64,000 nucleotides of DNA from Metapseudomonas resinovorans DSM 21078 (lineage in GTDB: Bacteria; Pseudomonadota; Gammaproteobacteria; Pseudomonadales; Pseudomonadaceae): contig NZ_AUIE01000001.1 of assembly GCF_000423545.1 (NCBI RefSeq), forward strand, positions 62,001 to 126,000, given 5' to 3'. Positions 32,406 through 40,864 of the stretch are shown piece after piece. The stretch's first letter is position 1. The number at the start of each line of letters is the position of its first letter. The translations under genes and the position numbers were made by a program. The notes beneath the pieces are model-generated. The model had not been told where the DNA came from. It ran no database searches and saw nothing but the letters and a program-made list of their open reading frames with translations.

Positions 32406-33428
32406 CTAAGCGTGGGTCTCTTGCTTCTGCCAGCGCCGGAACACCGGCTCGGCGAGGAACAACACCAATAGCAGTCGCAGCACCTGCAGGGCGGTGACCA
32501 GGGGCACCGACAATTGCAGCGCTTCAGCGGTGAGGCTGAGTTCGGCGATGCCGCCCGGCATCATGCCCAGCATCAGCGAACGGTGGTCGAGCCCGTCCAG
32601 CCAGCCCAGCAGCTCTGCAGCCACGGCGGCGAAGGCCATGCCCAGGGAGGTGGCCAGCAGGGTGCGGGCGATGAAGGAGGGCGCGCGGCGGAAGAACGCG
32701 CGATCGAAATGGCAGCCCAGGGCACTGCCGATCAGCCACTGGCCGAGTTGACTGGCGCCTTGCGGCAGGCCCAGCTGCAGGTCGAAGCCGATGCTCATGG
32801 CGGCGCTGACCAGCAGCGGGCCGATCAGCCAGGGGTTGGGCTGGTGGGAACGCTGCATCAGCATCGCCAACAGTGCGCCGCCGGCCAACAGTGCCACAAG
32901 CCAGCTCCAGTCCACAGTCGCGGCCTGGTGCTGGATGGCCGGAACGCCGAGAAAGAACTGGAATAGCGCCGGCACGCTCAGCACCACCAGCAGCAGGCGC
33001 AGGCTCTGGCCGGCGGCGACGCGGCTGAGTACCGCGCCGTTACGCTGGCCGAGGTTGACCATCTCACTGGCGCCGCCCGGCATGCTGGCGAAGAAGGCGG
33101 TGGCGCGGTCCTCGCCGCTGCGCAGCATCAGGCTGATGCCAATGACGCTGGAAAGGGTGGTGGCCACGGCCCCGATCAGGATGATCGCGCTGTTGGCCAG
33201 CACCTGTTCGATCACCGCCGGGGTGAAATGCAGGCCGATGCCCACGCCCACGATCCACTGACCGCACTTACGGCCGCCGGGGACTTCCGCCAGTGGCAGA
33301 TTGCCGATGCAGCGTACGGCGATCACCGCCAGCAGCGAGCCCACCATCCACGGCAGCGGCCAACCCACCAGGCTGGCCAGCCAGCCGCCGCCGGCACCCA
33401 CCAGCGGCGTCAGCAGCCACTTAGGCAT
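32406..33428 (-). CDS. AbrB-family integral membrane protein (tct operon)
   Basis: 340-residue polytopic membrane protein with about ten hydrophobic segments arranged as two related halves, each with a GxxMPGGxxE-type motif (ASMPGGASEMVNLGQ and GMMPGGIAELSLTAEA). This is the PF05145 family, often misnamed ammonia monooxygenase or AbrB regulator. It starts inside the end of tctA with an eight-base overlap, so it is translated with the tricarboxylate transporter. Its role is unknown; the coupling suggests a transport or export partner. Confidence 0.8.
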   Translation of the reverse strand: MPKWLLTPLVGAGGGWLASLVGWPLPWMVGSLLAVIAVRCIGNLPLAEVPGGRKCGQWIVGVGIGLHFTPAVIEQVLANSAIILIGAVATTLSSVIGISLMLRSGEDRATAFFASMPGGASEMVNLGQRNGAVLSRVAAGQSLRLLLVVLSVPALFQFFLGVPAIQHQAATVDWSWLVALLAGGALLAMLMQRSHQPNPWLIGPLLVSAAMSIGFDLQLGLPQGASQLGQWLIGSALGCHFDRAFFRRAPSFIARTLLATSLGMAFAAVAAELLGWLDGLDHRSLMLGMMPGGIAELSLTAEALQLSVPLVTALQVLRLLLVLFLAEPVFRRWQKQETHA

Positions 33429-34929
33429 GGGCCAGCTTCGCCTTGGCCCGAGCGCGCATCCAGCGAATCCCCGGCAACGCCAGCATGATCGCCGTCAGCA
33501 CCCAGAGCGCGATGGTGATCGGACTGCTCCAGAGAATGCCGAGGTCGCCATTGGTGATGGACAGGGCGCGGCGCAGGTTGGACTCCATCAGCTCGCCCAG
33601 GACAAAACCGAGGATCAGCGATGACAGTGGGAAGTCCATCTTGCGCAGCAGGTAGCCGAACACCCCGAGGGCGGCCATCAGCACCAGGTCGAAGGTGGTG
33701 CTGTGAACGGCATACACACCGACGACGCTGACGATGGTGATTGCCGGCACCAGGATCCAGGTCGGCACGCTGAGCATGCGCGCGAACAGGCCCACCAGCG
33801 GGATGTTCATCACCAGCAGGATGACGTTGCCGATGAACAGCGACGCGATCAGGCCCCAGACGACGTCGGGCTGTTGCTCGAACAGCAGCGGGCCGGGGGT
33901 GATGTTGTAGAGGGTCAGGGCGCCGATCATCACGGCGGTGGTGCCCGAGCCCGGCACGCCGAGGGTCAGCATGGGGATCAGCGAGCCACAGGCCGAGGCG
34001 TTGTTGGCCGCTTCCGGAGCGGCCACGCCGCGCAGGTCGCCTTCACCGAAGCGGCCACTGCTGCCGGCCATGCGCTTCTCGCTCATGTAGGTGATGGCGC
34101 TGGCGATGGTGGCACCGGCACCCGGCAGCACGCCGATGACGAAGCCTGCCAGGGAGCTGCGCACGCTGGTCCACCAGGTAAAGGAAAACTCCTTGAAGTT
34201 GAACAGCATGCGCCCGCTGGCCTTGACCGCCTGCTGGCCGGTAGCGGTGTGTTCGAGCATCAGCAGCACTTCGCTGACGCTGAACAGGCCGATCACCACG
34301 ATCACGAACTGGATGCCGTCGGAGAGGCCGACGCTGTCGAAGGTGAAGCGGTAGACCCCGGTGGTGGCGTCCACGCCGACCGTGGCCAAACCGAGGCCGA
34401 TCAGCGCCGAGAGCAGAGTCTTGACCGGTTTGTCGCCGACCATCCCGCCCAGGCAGGCGATCGCGAAGACCATCAGCACGAAGTACTCCGCCGGGCCGAA
34501 GGCTACCGCCCAGTTGGCCAGGATCGGCGCGAAGAGCACGACGCCCATGGTGGCAATGGTGCTGCCGATGAAGGAATTCATGGCCGACAGCGACAGGGCG
34601 ATGCCGCCCTTGCCTTGGCGTGCCAGGGGGTAGCCGTCGAGGGTGGTCATGATGGCGGCGGCGTCGCCGGGTACGTTGAGCAGGATCGCCGAGATGCGTC
34701 CGCCGTACTCGCAGCCCAGGTACACGGCGGCCAGCAGGATCAGCGCCGTCTCCGGCGGCAGGCCGAGGGCGAAGGCGAGTGGCAGCAGGATGGCCACGCC
34801 ATTGATCGGGCCCAGGCCCGGCAACAGGCCGACGACGGTGCCCACGAAGGCGCCGAACAGTGCCACCAGGAGGTTGATCGGGCGCAGGGCGACGTCGAAG
34901 CCCTGGGCCAGGAAGTTGAGGGTTTCCAT
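33421..34929 (-). CDS. tctA: Tripartite tricarboxylate transporter large permease TctA
   Basis: 502-residue membrane protein with about 11-12 TM segments. TctA signatures are GLLPGLGPINGVAILLPLAF near the N-terminus and a repeated form GVLPGAGATIASAITYM in the second half, plus GVPGSGTTAVMIGAL. It forms the channel for citrate or related tricarboxylates with TctB and the binding protein TctC. The gene sits one base after tctB. Confidence 0.93.
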   Translation of the reverse strand: METLNFLAQGFDVALRPINLLVALFGAFVGTVVGLLPGLGPINGVAILLPLAFALGLPPETALILLAAVYLGCEYGGRISAILLNVPGDAAAIMTTLDGYPLARQGKGGIALSLSAMNSFIGSTIATMGVVLFAPILANWAVAFGPAEYFVLMVFAIACLGGMVGDKPVKTLLSALIGLGLATVGVDATTGVYRFTFDSVGLSDGIQFVIVVIGLFSVSEVLLMLEHTATGQQAVKASGRMLFNFKEFSFTWWTSVRSSLAGFVIGVLPGAGATIASAITYMSEKRMAGSSGRFGEGDLRGVAAPEAANNASACGSLIPMLTLGVPGSGTTAVMIGALTLYNITPGPLLFEQQPDVVWGLIASLFIGNVILLVMNIPLVGLFARMLSVPTWILVPAITIVSVVGVYAVHSTTFDLVLMAALGVFGYLLRKMDFPLSSLILGFVLGELMESNLRRALSITNGDLGILWSSPITIALWVLTAIMLALPGIRWMRARAKAKLAHA

Positions 34930-34930
34930 C

Positions 34931-35374
34931 TCAGTTCTCCAGGAAGGCCAGCAGGCCCAGGGGCAGCGGGACGTCCAGCAGGTAGTCGAACAGGCCGTAG
35001 AGCAGCACGCCCATCAGCACGCCACTGACCAGGCTCGGCAGCGGCCGGCCCATGAACAGCAGGCCGAGGCCGAAGCCGACCAGGGTGGTGCTGACAACGA
35101 AGCCCAGGGGTTCGAAGAGCAGGGCGTAGGCGAACAGTGCAGCGACGCAGAGTGCGACCTTGCGAGCCAGCGGCCAGGAAATCGGCAGGTCTTCGGAGTC
35201 GCCCGGCTTGTACAGAAGCCAGAGTGCGGCCGTTGCCATCAGGAAGAGGAGCAGCAGGGGGTAGGCGCGTGGGCCGACCGGGTCGTAGCTGAAGGGGGCC
35301 TGAAAGCCCCAGGCGACCACTGCGAGCAGGGCGCAGACGAGCAGCCAGACCGCAGCGAAGATTCGTACGTACAT
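34931..35374 (-). CDS. tctB: Tripartite tricarboxylate transporter small permease TctB
   Basis: 147-residue membrane protein with four predicted TM helices: IFAAVWLLVCALLAVVAWGF, YPLLLLFLMATAALWLLY, VALCVAALFAYALLFEPLGF and the C-terminal LPSLVSGVLMGVLLYGLF. It matches the TctB family in size and position between tctC and tctA. It should be the accessory membrane subunit of the transporter. Confidence 0.9.
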   Translation of the reverse strand: MYVRIFAAVWLLVCALLAVVAWGFQAPFSYDPVGPRAYPLLLLFLMATAALWLLYKPGDSEDLPISWPLARKVALCVAALFAYALLFEPLGFVVSTTLVGFGLGLLFMGRPLPSLVSGVLMGVLLYGLFDYLLDVPLPLGLLAFLEN

Positions 35375-35401
35375 GGCGATTTACCTAGGAATCATTGATC
35401 T

Positions 35402-35424
35402 CCCCTCTCCCGTTGGGAGAGGGG
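35402..35424 (-). terminator. Stem-loop between tctC and tctB
   Basis: CCCCTCTCCC and GGGAGAGGGG form a 10-bp perfect stem with a three-base loop. It lies just after the tctC stop within the operon, so it probably lets tctC be made in excess of tctBA. Confidence 0.65.
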
Positions 35425-35438
35425 GCCGGAGCGGCGTG

Positions 35439-36413
35439 TTACTGCGCCAGGCCGAATTCGCCGGCGAGCTGCTTGTACTGCTTCACCTGATCGAAGACGT
35501 AGGCCTTCAACTGGTCGCCGGTGAGGCTGAGGGGGAACAGGTCGCGCTGTTCACGCAGCTTGGAGAAATCGTCGCTGGCCAGCAGGGTGTCGAACTGCTG
35601 CTTCCACCAGTTGAAGTCTTCGTCGCTGACTTCCGGGCCCATGTAGAAGCCACGGATCACCGGCCAGGTGATAGCGAATCCCTGCTCCTTGGCGGTGGGG
35701 ATTTCGGCCAGCTTGCCTGGCAGGCGCTGGTCGGAGAGCACGGCGAGAACACGGATCTTGCCAGCTGCCAGTTGCGGGGTGATCTCGCCGAGGCCGCTGC
35801 TGGTCACCTGCACGTGGCCACCGAGCATGGCGGTGAGGGTTTCGCCGCCGCCCTCGAACGCAACGTAGCGCAGCTTCTGCGGGTCGATGCCGGCGGCGCG
35901 GGCGATCAGCGCGGTCTGCATCCAGTCCTGGCCGCCGATGGTGGCGCCGGCGCCGAAAACAATGGAGGCGGGGTCTTTCTTCACCGCTTCCACCAGTTCG
36001 CCCAGGGTTTTGTACGGGGAATCGGCGCGTACGGAGATGGCGCCGTAGTCGGTGCCGATGCCGGCCAGCCAGCGCACGGCGTTCTCGTCATAGCGGCCGA
36101 ACTTGCCCTGGGCAAGGTTCAGCAGGGAGCCCGATGAAAAGGCGGTGATGGTGCCGGCATCTTTCGGACGCTGGGCTACCACGGCGTTGTACGCCACGGC
36201 GCCGACGCCTCCAGGCATGTAGGTGACGCGCATCGGCGCTTCGAGCAGGCCGCCGTCCTTCAGGCCGCTCTGGGCCAGCTTGCAGGTGAGGTCGAAGCCG
36301 CCGCCAGGTTTGGCCGGGGCGATGCACTCGGGGCGCTTGGGTTCTGCCAGCAATTGGGTGGACAGCAGCAGGCCGGAAGTGATCAGGGCGATGCGGGAGA
36401 GGGCAGTTTTCAT
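35439..36413 (-). CDS. tctC: Tripartite tricarboxylate transporter binding protein TctC
   Basis: Periplasmic solute-binding protein of 324 residues with signal peptide MKTALSRIALITSGLLLSTQLLA. The Bug/TctC fold begins PECIAPAKPGGGFDLTCKLAQ, followed by MRVTYMPGGVGAVAYN and VFGAGATIGGQDWMQTALI. AGGAGA precedes the ATG. It lies between the porin gene and tctB/tctA, so uptake of tricarboxylates across both membranes is encoded together. The likely substrates are citrate, cis-aconitate or isocitrate. Confidence 0.92.
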   Translation of the reverse strand: MKTALSRIALITSGLLLSTQLLAEPKRPECIAPAKPGGGFDLTCKLAQSGLKDGGLLEAPMRVTYMPGGVGAVAYNAVVAQRPKDAGTITAFSSGSLLNLAQGKFGRYDENAVRWLAGIGTDYGAISVRADSPYKTLGELVEAVKKDPASIVFGAGATIGGQDWMQTALIARAAGIDPQKLRYVAFEGGGETLTAMLGGHVQVTSSGLGEITPQLAAGKIRVLAVLSDQRLPGKLAEIPTAKEQGFAITWPVIRGFYMGPEVSDEDFNWWKQQFDTLLASDDFSKLREQRDLFPLSLTGDQLKAYVFDQVKQYKQLAGEFGLAQ

Positions 36414-36450
36414 CGGGGTTCTCCTGTGGAGTTTTATTTTGGTTCAGTCA

Positions 36451-37716
36451 TCACCAGATCGGCAGTGCATAACTGACGATCAGGCGCAGTTCATCCGCGT
36501 CGCGGGCGAAGCTGGAGCGGAATCCGGCATGGCGTGCACGCAGGGTGAGGTTCTTCAGGCTGCCGCTGGGCACGACGTACTTGAACTCGACGTCGCGCTC
36601 CCACTCGCGGCCTTCCTCGCTGCTGCCAGTGACTTCAGCGTTGTCGCTGGTGATGTAGCGGGTCATGAAACTCAGGCCGGGAACGCCCATGGCGGCGAAG
36701 TCCAGGTCGTAGCGGGCCTGCCAGGAACGCTGGTCGGCGTTGGCGAAATCGTTGATCTGCACGAAGTTCACCAGGAAGGGGTCGCTGCCATCGATGTAGG
36801 CGTAACCGGTGTCGCCGCTCATGCGCTGATAGCCCAGGCCCACCTTGTGGCTCCCCTGGCCGTAGCTGACCATGCCGTTGAGGGCACGGTTGTCCACCTT
36901 GCCGGCCTCGGCGCGGCCGGTGTCGTCGCTGATGGCGTAGCGCAGGTCAGCGCTCAGGGTGCCGGCAGCCAGCGGCTGGCTGGCGAGCAGGCTGAAGAAG
37001 TGCTGGCGGTAGACCTCATTGAGCTCGGCGAAGTAGTACCGGCCGGTGTAGTGCTTGCTGAAGGCGTAGTCGGCACCGGCGAGGTCGAAGTGATCGCCGG
37101 TGGCGGCAGCAGCGAAGCGCTTGTTCTTGTTGTTGATGGCCAGGTCTTCGGAGTTGGTGGAGGCGCGGTCCTTGACCTCCGACAGACGTCCGCCGGTGAA
37201 GGTCAGGTTGCTGATCTCCTTCGAGGTGAGCAGGCCGCCTTCGAATACCTGAGGCAGGATGCGGCTGTCGCTGGCTTTCACCACGGGCAGTTCGGGAATG
37301 TGGCTGCCCAGGCGCAGTTCGCTCCTGGACGCGCGCAGCTTGGCGGTCAGGCCGAGCTTGCTGTACTCGTCCGGGGTGCCGCCGTCGTCCTGCACGGGCA
37401 GCAAGTCGGTGCCGCTGCGGCCGGGGCTGGAGTCGAGCTTGATGCCGAGCATGCCAAGGGCGTCGAGGCCGAAGCCGACAGTGCCCTCGGTGTAGCCGGA
37501 TTCGAGGTTGAGGATGAAGCCTTGCGCCCACTCCTCGCGTTTCGACTGGCCGGAGCCTTCGCGGAAATCGCGGTTCAGGTAGATGTTGCGGGCTTCGAGG
37601 GTGGCCGAACTGTCCTTGAAGAACTCGGCATGGGCCTGGGTGGCCAGGGTGCTGCTGGCGATGGCGAGACTGAGGGTGCAAACAGGCGCAAATGCCTGCC
37701 GTGCGGCAGTGAGCAT
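36451..37716 (-). CDS. opdH: OprD-family porin (OpdH-like, tricarboxylate)
   Basis: Outer-membrane porin of 421 residues with signal peptide ending TLATQAHA. It starts EFFKDSSATLEARNIYLNRDF, the typical OprD-family N-terminus, and ends with an amphipathic strand LRLIVSYALPIW. Its place at the head of the tct operon and beside tctDE matches OpdH of P. aeruginosa, which takes up cis-aconitate. GGAGA lies upstream of the ATG at 37716. The leader carries an A-rich Crc/Hfq-type motif and a hairpin, so catabolite repression is likely. Confidence 0.88.
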   Translation of the reverse strand: MLTAARQAFAPVCTLSLAIASSTLATQAHAEFFKDSSATLEARNIYLNRDFREGSGQSKREEWAQGFILNLESGYTEGTVGFGLDALGMLGIKLDSSPGRSGTDLLPVQDDGGTPDEYSKLGLTAKLRASRSELRLGSHIPELPVVKASDSRILPQVFEGGLLTSKEISNLTFTGGRLSEVKDRASTNSEDLAINNKNKRFAAAATGDHFDLAGADYAFSKHYTGRYYFAELNEVYRQHFFSLLASQPLAAGTLSADLRYAISDDTGRAEAGKVDNRALNGMVSYGQGSHKVGLGYQRMSGDTGYAYIDGSDPFLVNFVQINDFANADQRSWQARYDLDFAAMGVPGLSFMTRYITSDNAEVTGSSEEGREWERDVEFKYVVPSGSLKNLTLRARHAGFRSSFARDADELRLIVSYALPIW

Positions 37717-37728
37717 CGAGTGGTCTCC

Positions 37729-37767
37729 GTTGTTGTTCTTGTTAGCCGGCGCAACCACGGGCCGGCT
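37729..37767 (-). promoter_or_regulatory. opdH leader: Crc/Hfq motif next to a GC hairpin
   Basis: On the minus strand the leader reads AACAAGAACAACAAC (37743-37729), which contains overlapping AAnAAnAA motifs directly before the ribosome site. Just upstream AGCCGGC/GCCGGCT (37744-37750 and 37761-37767) forms a 7-bp hairpin. The combination is typical of Hfq-Crc translational control. Confidence 0.6.
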
Positions 37768-37811
37768 TTTTTACGGGTGGTCATTGCCACCCTGTCGCGA
37801 TGCTATGCAGT

Positions 37812-37848
37812 GAAACTTTCGCCAGCCTTTCAGCGTGAAAGAAAGTTC
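37812..37848. promoter_or_regulatory. Inverted-repeat cluster between opdH and tctD
   Basis: CTTTCAGCGTGAAAG (37827-37841) is a palindrome with arms CTTTC/GAAAG, flanked by GAAACTTTC at 37812 and GAAAGTTC near 37841, giving a nearly symmetric block. It is a candidate TctD binding site in the divergent regulatory region; the assignment rests on position only. Confidence 0.4.
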
Positions 37849-37918
37849 GTGCGACGTTCACAGCCTTCAATCGGCCGTTAAACTTCCGAGTGATCGCTGC
37901 CATTTCGGAGACCTTCTC

Positions 37919-38590
37919 GTGCGAATCCTGCTGGTCGAAGACCATCCCCAACTGGCTGAAAGCGTTGCCCAGGCGCTCAAGGGCGCGGGCTGGACGGTGG
38001 ATGTGCTGCATGACGGCGTGGCCGCCGACCTGGCCCTGGCCAGTGAGGATTACGCCCTGGCAGTACTGGACGTGGGGCTACCGCGTATGGATGGCTTCGA
38101 GGTGCTGGCGCGTTTGCGTGGACGTGGCAAGACCCTGCCGGTGCTGATGCTCACCGCCCGTGGCGAGGTGAAAGACCGGGTTCACGGCCTCAATCTGGGG
38201 GCGGATGACTACCTGGCCAAGCCCTTCGAGCTGACTGAGCTGGAGGCGCGGGTGAAGGCACTGCTGCGCCGCAGCGTGCTCGGTGGTGAGGCGCAGCAGC
38301 GTTGCGGGGCGCTGGTGTATGACCTGGGCACGCGGCGCTTCAGCCTGGAGGACGACATCCTCAGTCTGACGTCGCGTGAGCAGTCCGTCCTGGAGGCGCT
38401 GATCGCACGGCCGGGGCGGGTGATGAGCAAGGAACAACTGGCTTCCCAGGTGTTCGGCCTGGATGAGGAAGCCAGTCCCGACGCCATCGAGATCTACATC
38501 CACCGCCTGCGCAAGAAGCTGGAAGGCAGCGCGGTGCGCATCGTTACGTTCCGGGGGCTGGGCTATCTGCTGGAGAGCCAGGATGCGTGA
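37919..38590 (+). CDS. tctD: Response regulator TctD
   Basis: OmpR-family response regulator, 223 residues. The receiver domain starts VRILLVEDHPQLAES, with phosphoacceptor Asp51 in LAVLDVGLPRMDG and Lys in LAKPFE. The winged-helix DNA-binding domain ends IHRLRKKLEG...TFRGLGYLLE. The GTG start at 37919 has GGAG nine bases upstream and starts the domain exactly; an ATG at 37835 would add 28 unrelated residues. It is divergent from the porin-tct operon it should activate, and overlaps tctE by eight bases. Confidence 0.9.
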   Translation: MRILLVEDHPQLAESVAQALKGAGWTVDVLHDGVAADLALASEDYALAVLDVGLPRMDGFEVLARLRGRGKTLPVLMLTARGEVKDRVHGLNLGADDYLAKPFELTELEARVKALLRRSVLGGEAQQRCGALVYDLGTRRFSLEDDILSLTSREQSVLEALIARPGRVMSKEQLASQVFGLDEEASPDAIEIYIHRLRKKLEGSAVRIVTFRGLGYLLESQDA

Positions 38591-39968
38591 AGCCGGCAGC
38601 CTGCGCGGGCGGCTGCTGCGTCGCCTGGCGCTGATGCTGGGTGCCTTGCTGCTGATCGCCAGCCTGAGCTCCTACTGGAGCGCCCGCGAGGCCGCCGACA
38701 CCGCCTACGACCGCACGTTGCTGGCGTCGGCCCGTGCGATTGCCGATGGTCTCTACGAAACCGACGGTCGCCTGAGGGCGGACGTTCCCTATGTGGCGCT
38801 GGATGTGTTCGCCTACGACAGCGCGGGGCGCATCTTCTATCAGGTGATCGACCCGGACGGGAAGCTGGTGTCGGGCTATGAGCATCTGCCGGCGCCACCG
38901 CCGGGCACGCTGCGCACTGACGACTATCCAGCGCTGGCGCGCTTCTACGATGCCGAGTACGAGGGCGTTGGCGTGCGGGTGGTGAGCCTGCTGCAACCGG
39001 TCAGCGAACCGCGCCTGAATGGCATCGCCGAGATTCGTGTCGCCGAAACCGAAAGCGCACGCGAGCGCCTGGCCCGGGGCCTGCTGGTGGACAGCCTGTG
39101 GCGGCTGGTGCTGCTGGTAGTGGCGGCGCTGGTACTGGTGTGGCTGGCGGTCAGTGCGGCGTTGCGGCCCTTGAACAAGCTGCGCCTGGCGGTGGAGGAG
39201 CGCCAGGCCGATGACCTTCGGCCCTTGCCCGAGGTGGCGGTGCAGCGCGAGTTGCGTCCCCTGGTGGACGCCCTCAACCAGTTCACCGAACGCCTGCGCG
39301 GATTGTTCCAGCGCCAGGCGGATTTCATTGCCGATGCTTCCCACGAACTGCGTACCCCGTTGGCAGCGCTCAAGGCGCGGGTGGAGCTGGGCCTGCGCGA
39401 TCAGGAACCCGCGGTCTGGCGCTCGACCCTGGAAGAAGCGGCGCAGAACACCGATCGCCTGACTCACCTGGCCAACCAACTGCTGTCCCTGGCACGCATC
39501 GAGAGCGGCGCGCGGGCCATCGCCGAGGGCGGCGCCGAACGTATCGAGCTGGGTCAACTGGCCCGTGAGCTGGGCATGGCCCTGGCGCCCCTGGCTCATG
39601 CCCGCGGTGTCGCGCTGGCGCTGGAGGCGGAAGACCCGGCCTGGGTCATGGGCGAGCCGACGTTGCTCAATGAGCTGCTGTGCAATCTGGTGGACAACGC
39701 CCTGGCCCATACCCCCAAGGGTGGCAACGTGACCTTGCGGGTGTGCTCACCGGCGGTGCTGGAGGTGGAGGATGACGGCAGCGGCATCCCGCCCGAGGAG
39801 CGCGACAAGGTGTTCCAGCGTTTCTACCGGCGCAACGTGCAGAGCCGTGGGGCGGGATTAGGGCTGGCTATCGTCGGCGAGATCTGCCGGGCCCACCAGG
39901 CCGAGATCAGCCTGCACGATGGCGAGGCGGGTGGGTTGAAGGTGCGGGTGAGCTTTCCGCCGGCCTGA
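38583..39968 (+). CDS. tctE: Sensor histidine kinase TctE
   Basis: Membrane histidine kinase, 461 residues: TM1 (LLRRLALMLGALLLIASLSSYW), a periplasmic sensor domain (about 35-170), TM2 (LWRLVLLVVAALVLVWLAVSA), HAMP. The H-box is FIADASHELRTPLAALKA, the N-box is NELLCNLVDNALAHTPKG, and the G-boxes are DDGSGIPPEERDKVF and RGAGLGLAIVGE. The ATG at 38583 overlaps the end of tctD, so the two are co-translated. It should sense external tricarboxylate and phosphorylate TctD. Confidence 0.9.
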   Translation: MREAGSLRGRLLRRLALMLGALLLIASLSSYWSAREAADTAYDRTLLASARAIADGLYETDGRLRADVPYVALDVFAYDSAGRIFYQVIDPDGKLVSGYEHLPAPPPGTLRTDDYPALARFYDAEYEGVGVRVVSLLQPVSEPRLNGIAEIRVAETESARERLARGLLVDSLWRLVLLVVAALVLVWLAVSAALRPLNKLRLAVEERQADDLRPLPEVAVQRELRPLVDALNQFTERLRGLFQRQADFIADASHELRTPLAALKARVELGLRDQEPAVWRSTLEEAAQNTDRLTHLANQLLSLARIESGARAIAEGGAERIELGQLARELGMALAPLAHARGVALALEAEDPAWVMGEPTLLNELLCNLVDNALAHTPKGGNVTLRVCSPAVLEVEDDGSGIPPEERDKVFQRFYRRNVQSRGAGLGLAIVGEICRAHQAEISLHDGEAGGLKVRVSFPPA

Positions 39969-40041
39969 TGCTCGCTGTGGCAATGACTACCGCAGGTTTC
40001 CACCGTCGGCCGGGAGTCGCCGGATCGATAGGGTGTGATCC

Positions 40042-40797
40042 CTACGGCGCCAGGCTGAGCGGCTGCTGCACTTCCAGCAGGTAGCGGGCGACCTTGCCGC
40101 TTTCCCGCAGCTGCAACAGCCCCTTGTTGAAGCGTGCAATCAGCTCGGCATTGCCGGGCACCTCGCGGGAGAGCATCAGGTGCAGGCTATCGCTGCGTAG
40201 GGGGTGTGGGTGAAAGCTCATCTGTGCGCGTTCGGCGGAGCTGAACTTGTCGTTCAGCAGGGCGAATGCGACGACTTTGTCCATGGGAAATGCGTCGAGC
40301 CGACCGGCCAGGATCATTCGAAGGCCTTGTTCTTCACCGCTCAGGCGCTTGACCTGGATCTGGCCGTGACTTTCGGCGCGCTGGAAGTCCGCGCCATAGT
40401 CGTAGCCCAGGGCGCCGCCGAGCTGCCGGCCCTTGAGGTCGGAAACCTGTTGCCAGTCCAGGGGGCGGTCCTTGCGGTGGAAGAAGTAGTAGGTGCTGTC
40501 CACCACCGGCTCGCTGATGAAGAAGAGCGCTTCCCGCTCCGGGCTGCGCAGCCAGACGGCCGTGCCAGCGCGCTCGCCGCGCTCGGCCAGGTGCATTGAG
40601 CGGGCCCAGGGGTAAAACTCCCACTTCACCTCGATGCCTTCCAGGGCGAAGGCTTCCTCGACAATGCGCGAGGCCACGCCCTGGTGGGGAAGCCTGGCGC
40701 CCAGGTAGGGGGCCCATTCTCCGTTGGTCAGGCGCACTTCTTCTGCAGCGACCAGGCCGTGGCAGAGCAGGCATAGGGAGAGAAGGAGTACGCGCAT
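40042..40797 (-). CDS. Periplasmic amino-acid-binding-like protein (SBP_bac_3 type)
   Basis: 251-residue exported protein; signal peptide MRVLLLSLCLLCHGLVAAEE. The fold resembles extracellular solute-binding family 3: LTNGEWAPYLGARLPHQGVASRIVEEAFAL, then VKWEFYPWARSMHLAERGERAGTAVW and the hinge LKGRQLGGALGYDYG. No ABC permease lies nearby, so it may act as a sensor or orphan binding protein rather than in transport. Ligand unknown. Confidence 0.75.
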   Translation of the reverse strand: MRVLLLSLCLLCHGLVAAEEVRLTNGEWAPYLGARLPHQGVASRIVEEAFALEGIEVKWEFYPWARSMHLAERGERAGTAVWLRSPEREALFFISEPVVDSTYYFFHRKDRPLDWQQVSDLKGRQLGGALGYDYGADFQRAESHGQIQVKRLSGEEQGLRMILAGRLDAFPMDKVVAFALLNDKFSSAERAQMSFHPHPLRSDSLHLMLSREVPGNAELIARFNKGLLQLRESGKVARYLLEVQQPLSLAP

Positions 40798-40803
40798 CCG
40801 GGT

Positions 40804-40847
40804 CCATCCAGCGACGTCAGGGGAAGCCTGAGTCTAGCGCTGGATGG
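40804..40847. terminator. Compound inverted repeat after the HDOD gene
   Basis: CCATCCAGCG (40804-40813) and CGCTGGATGG (40838-40847) are perfectly complementary, and an inner stem CAGG/CCTG lies between them at 40818-40830. It sits between two minus-strand genes and probably ends the HDOD transcript. Confidence 0.55.
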
Positions 40848-40864
40848 GGGGATGCGCGCGGGTT

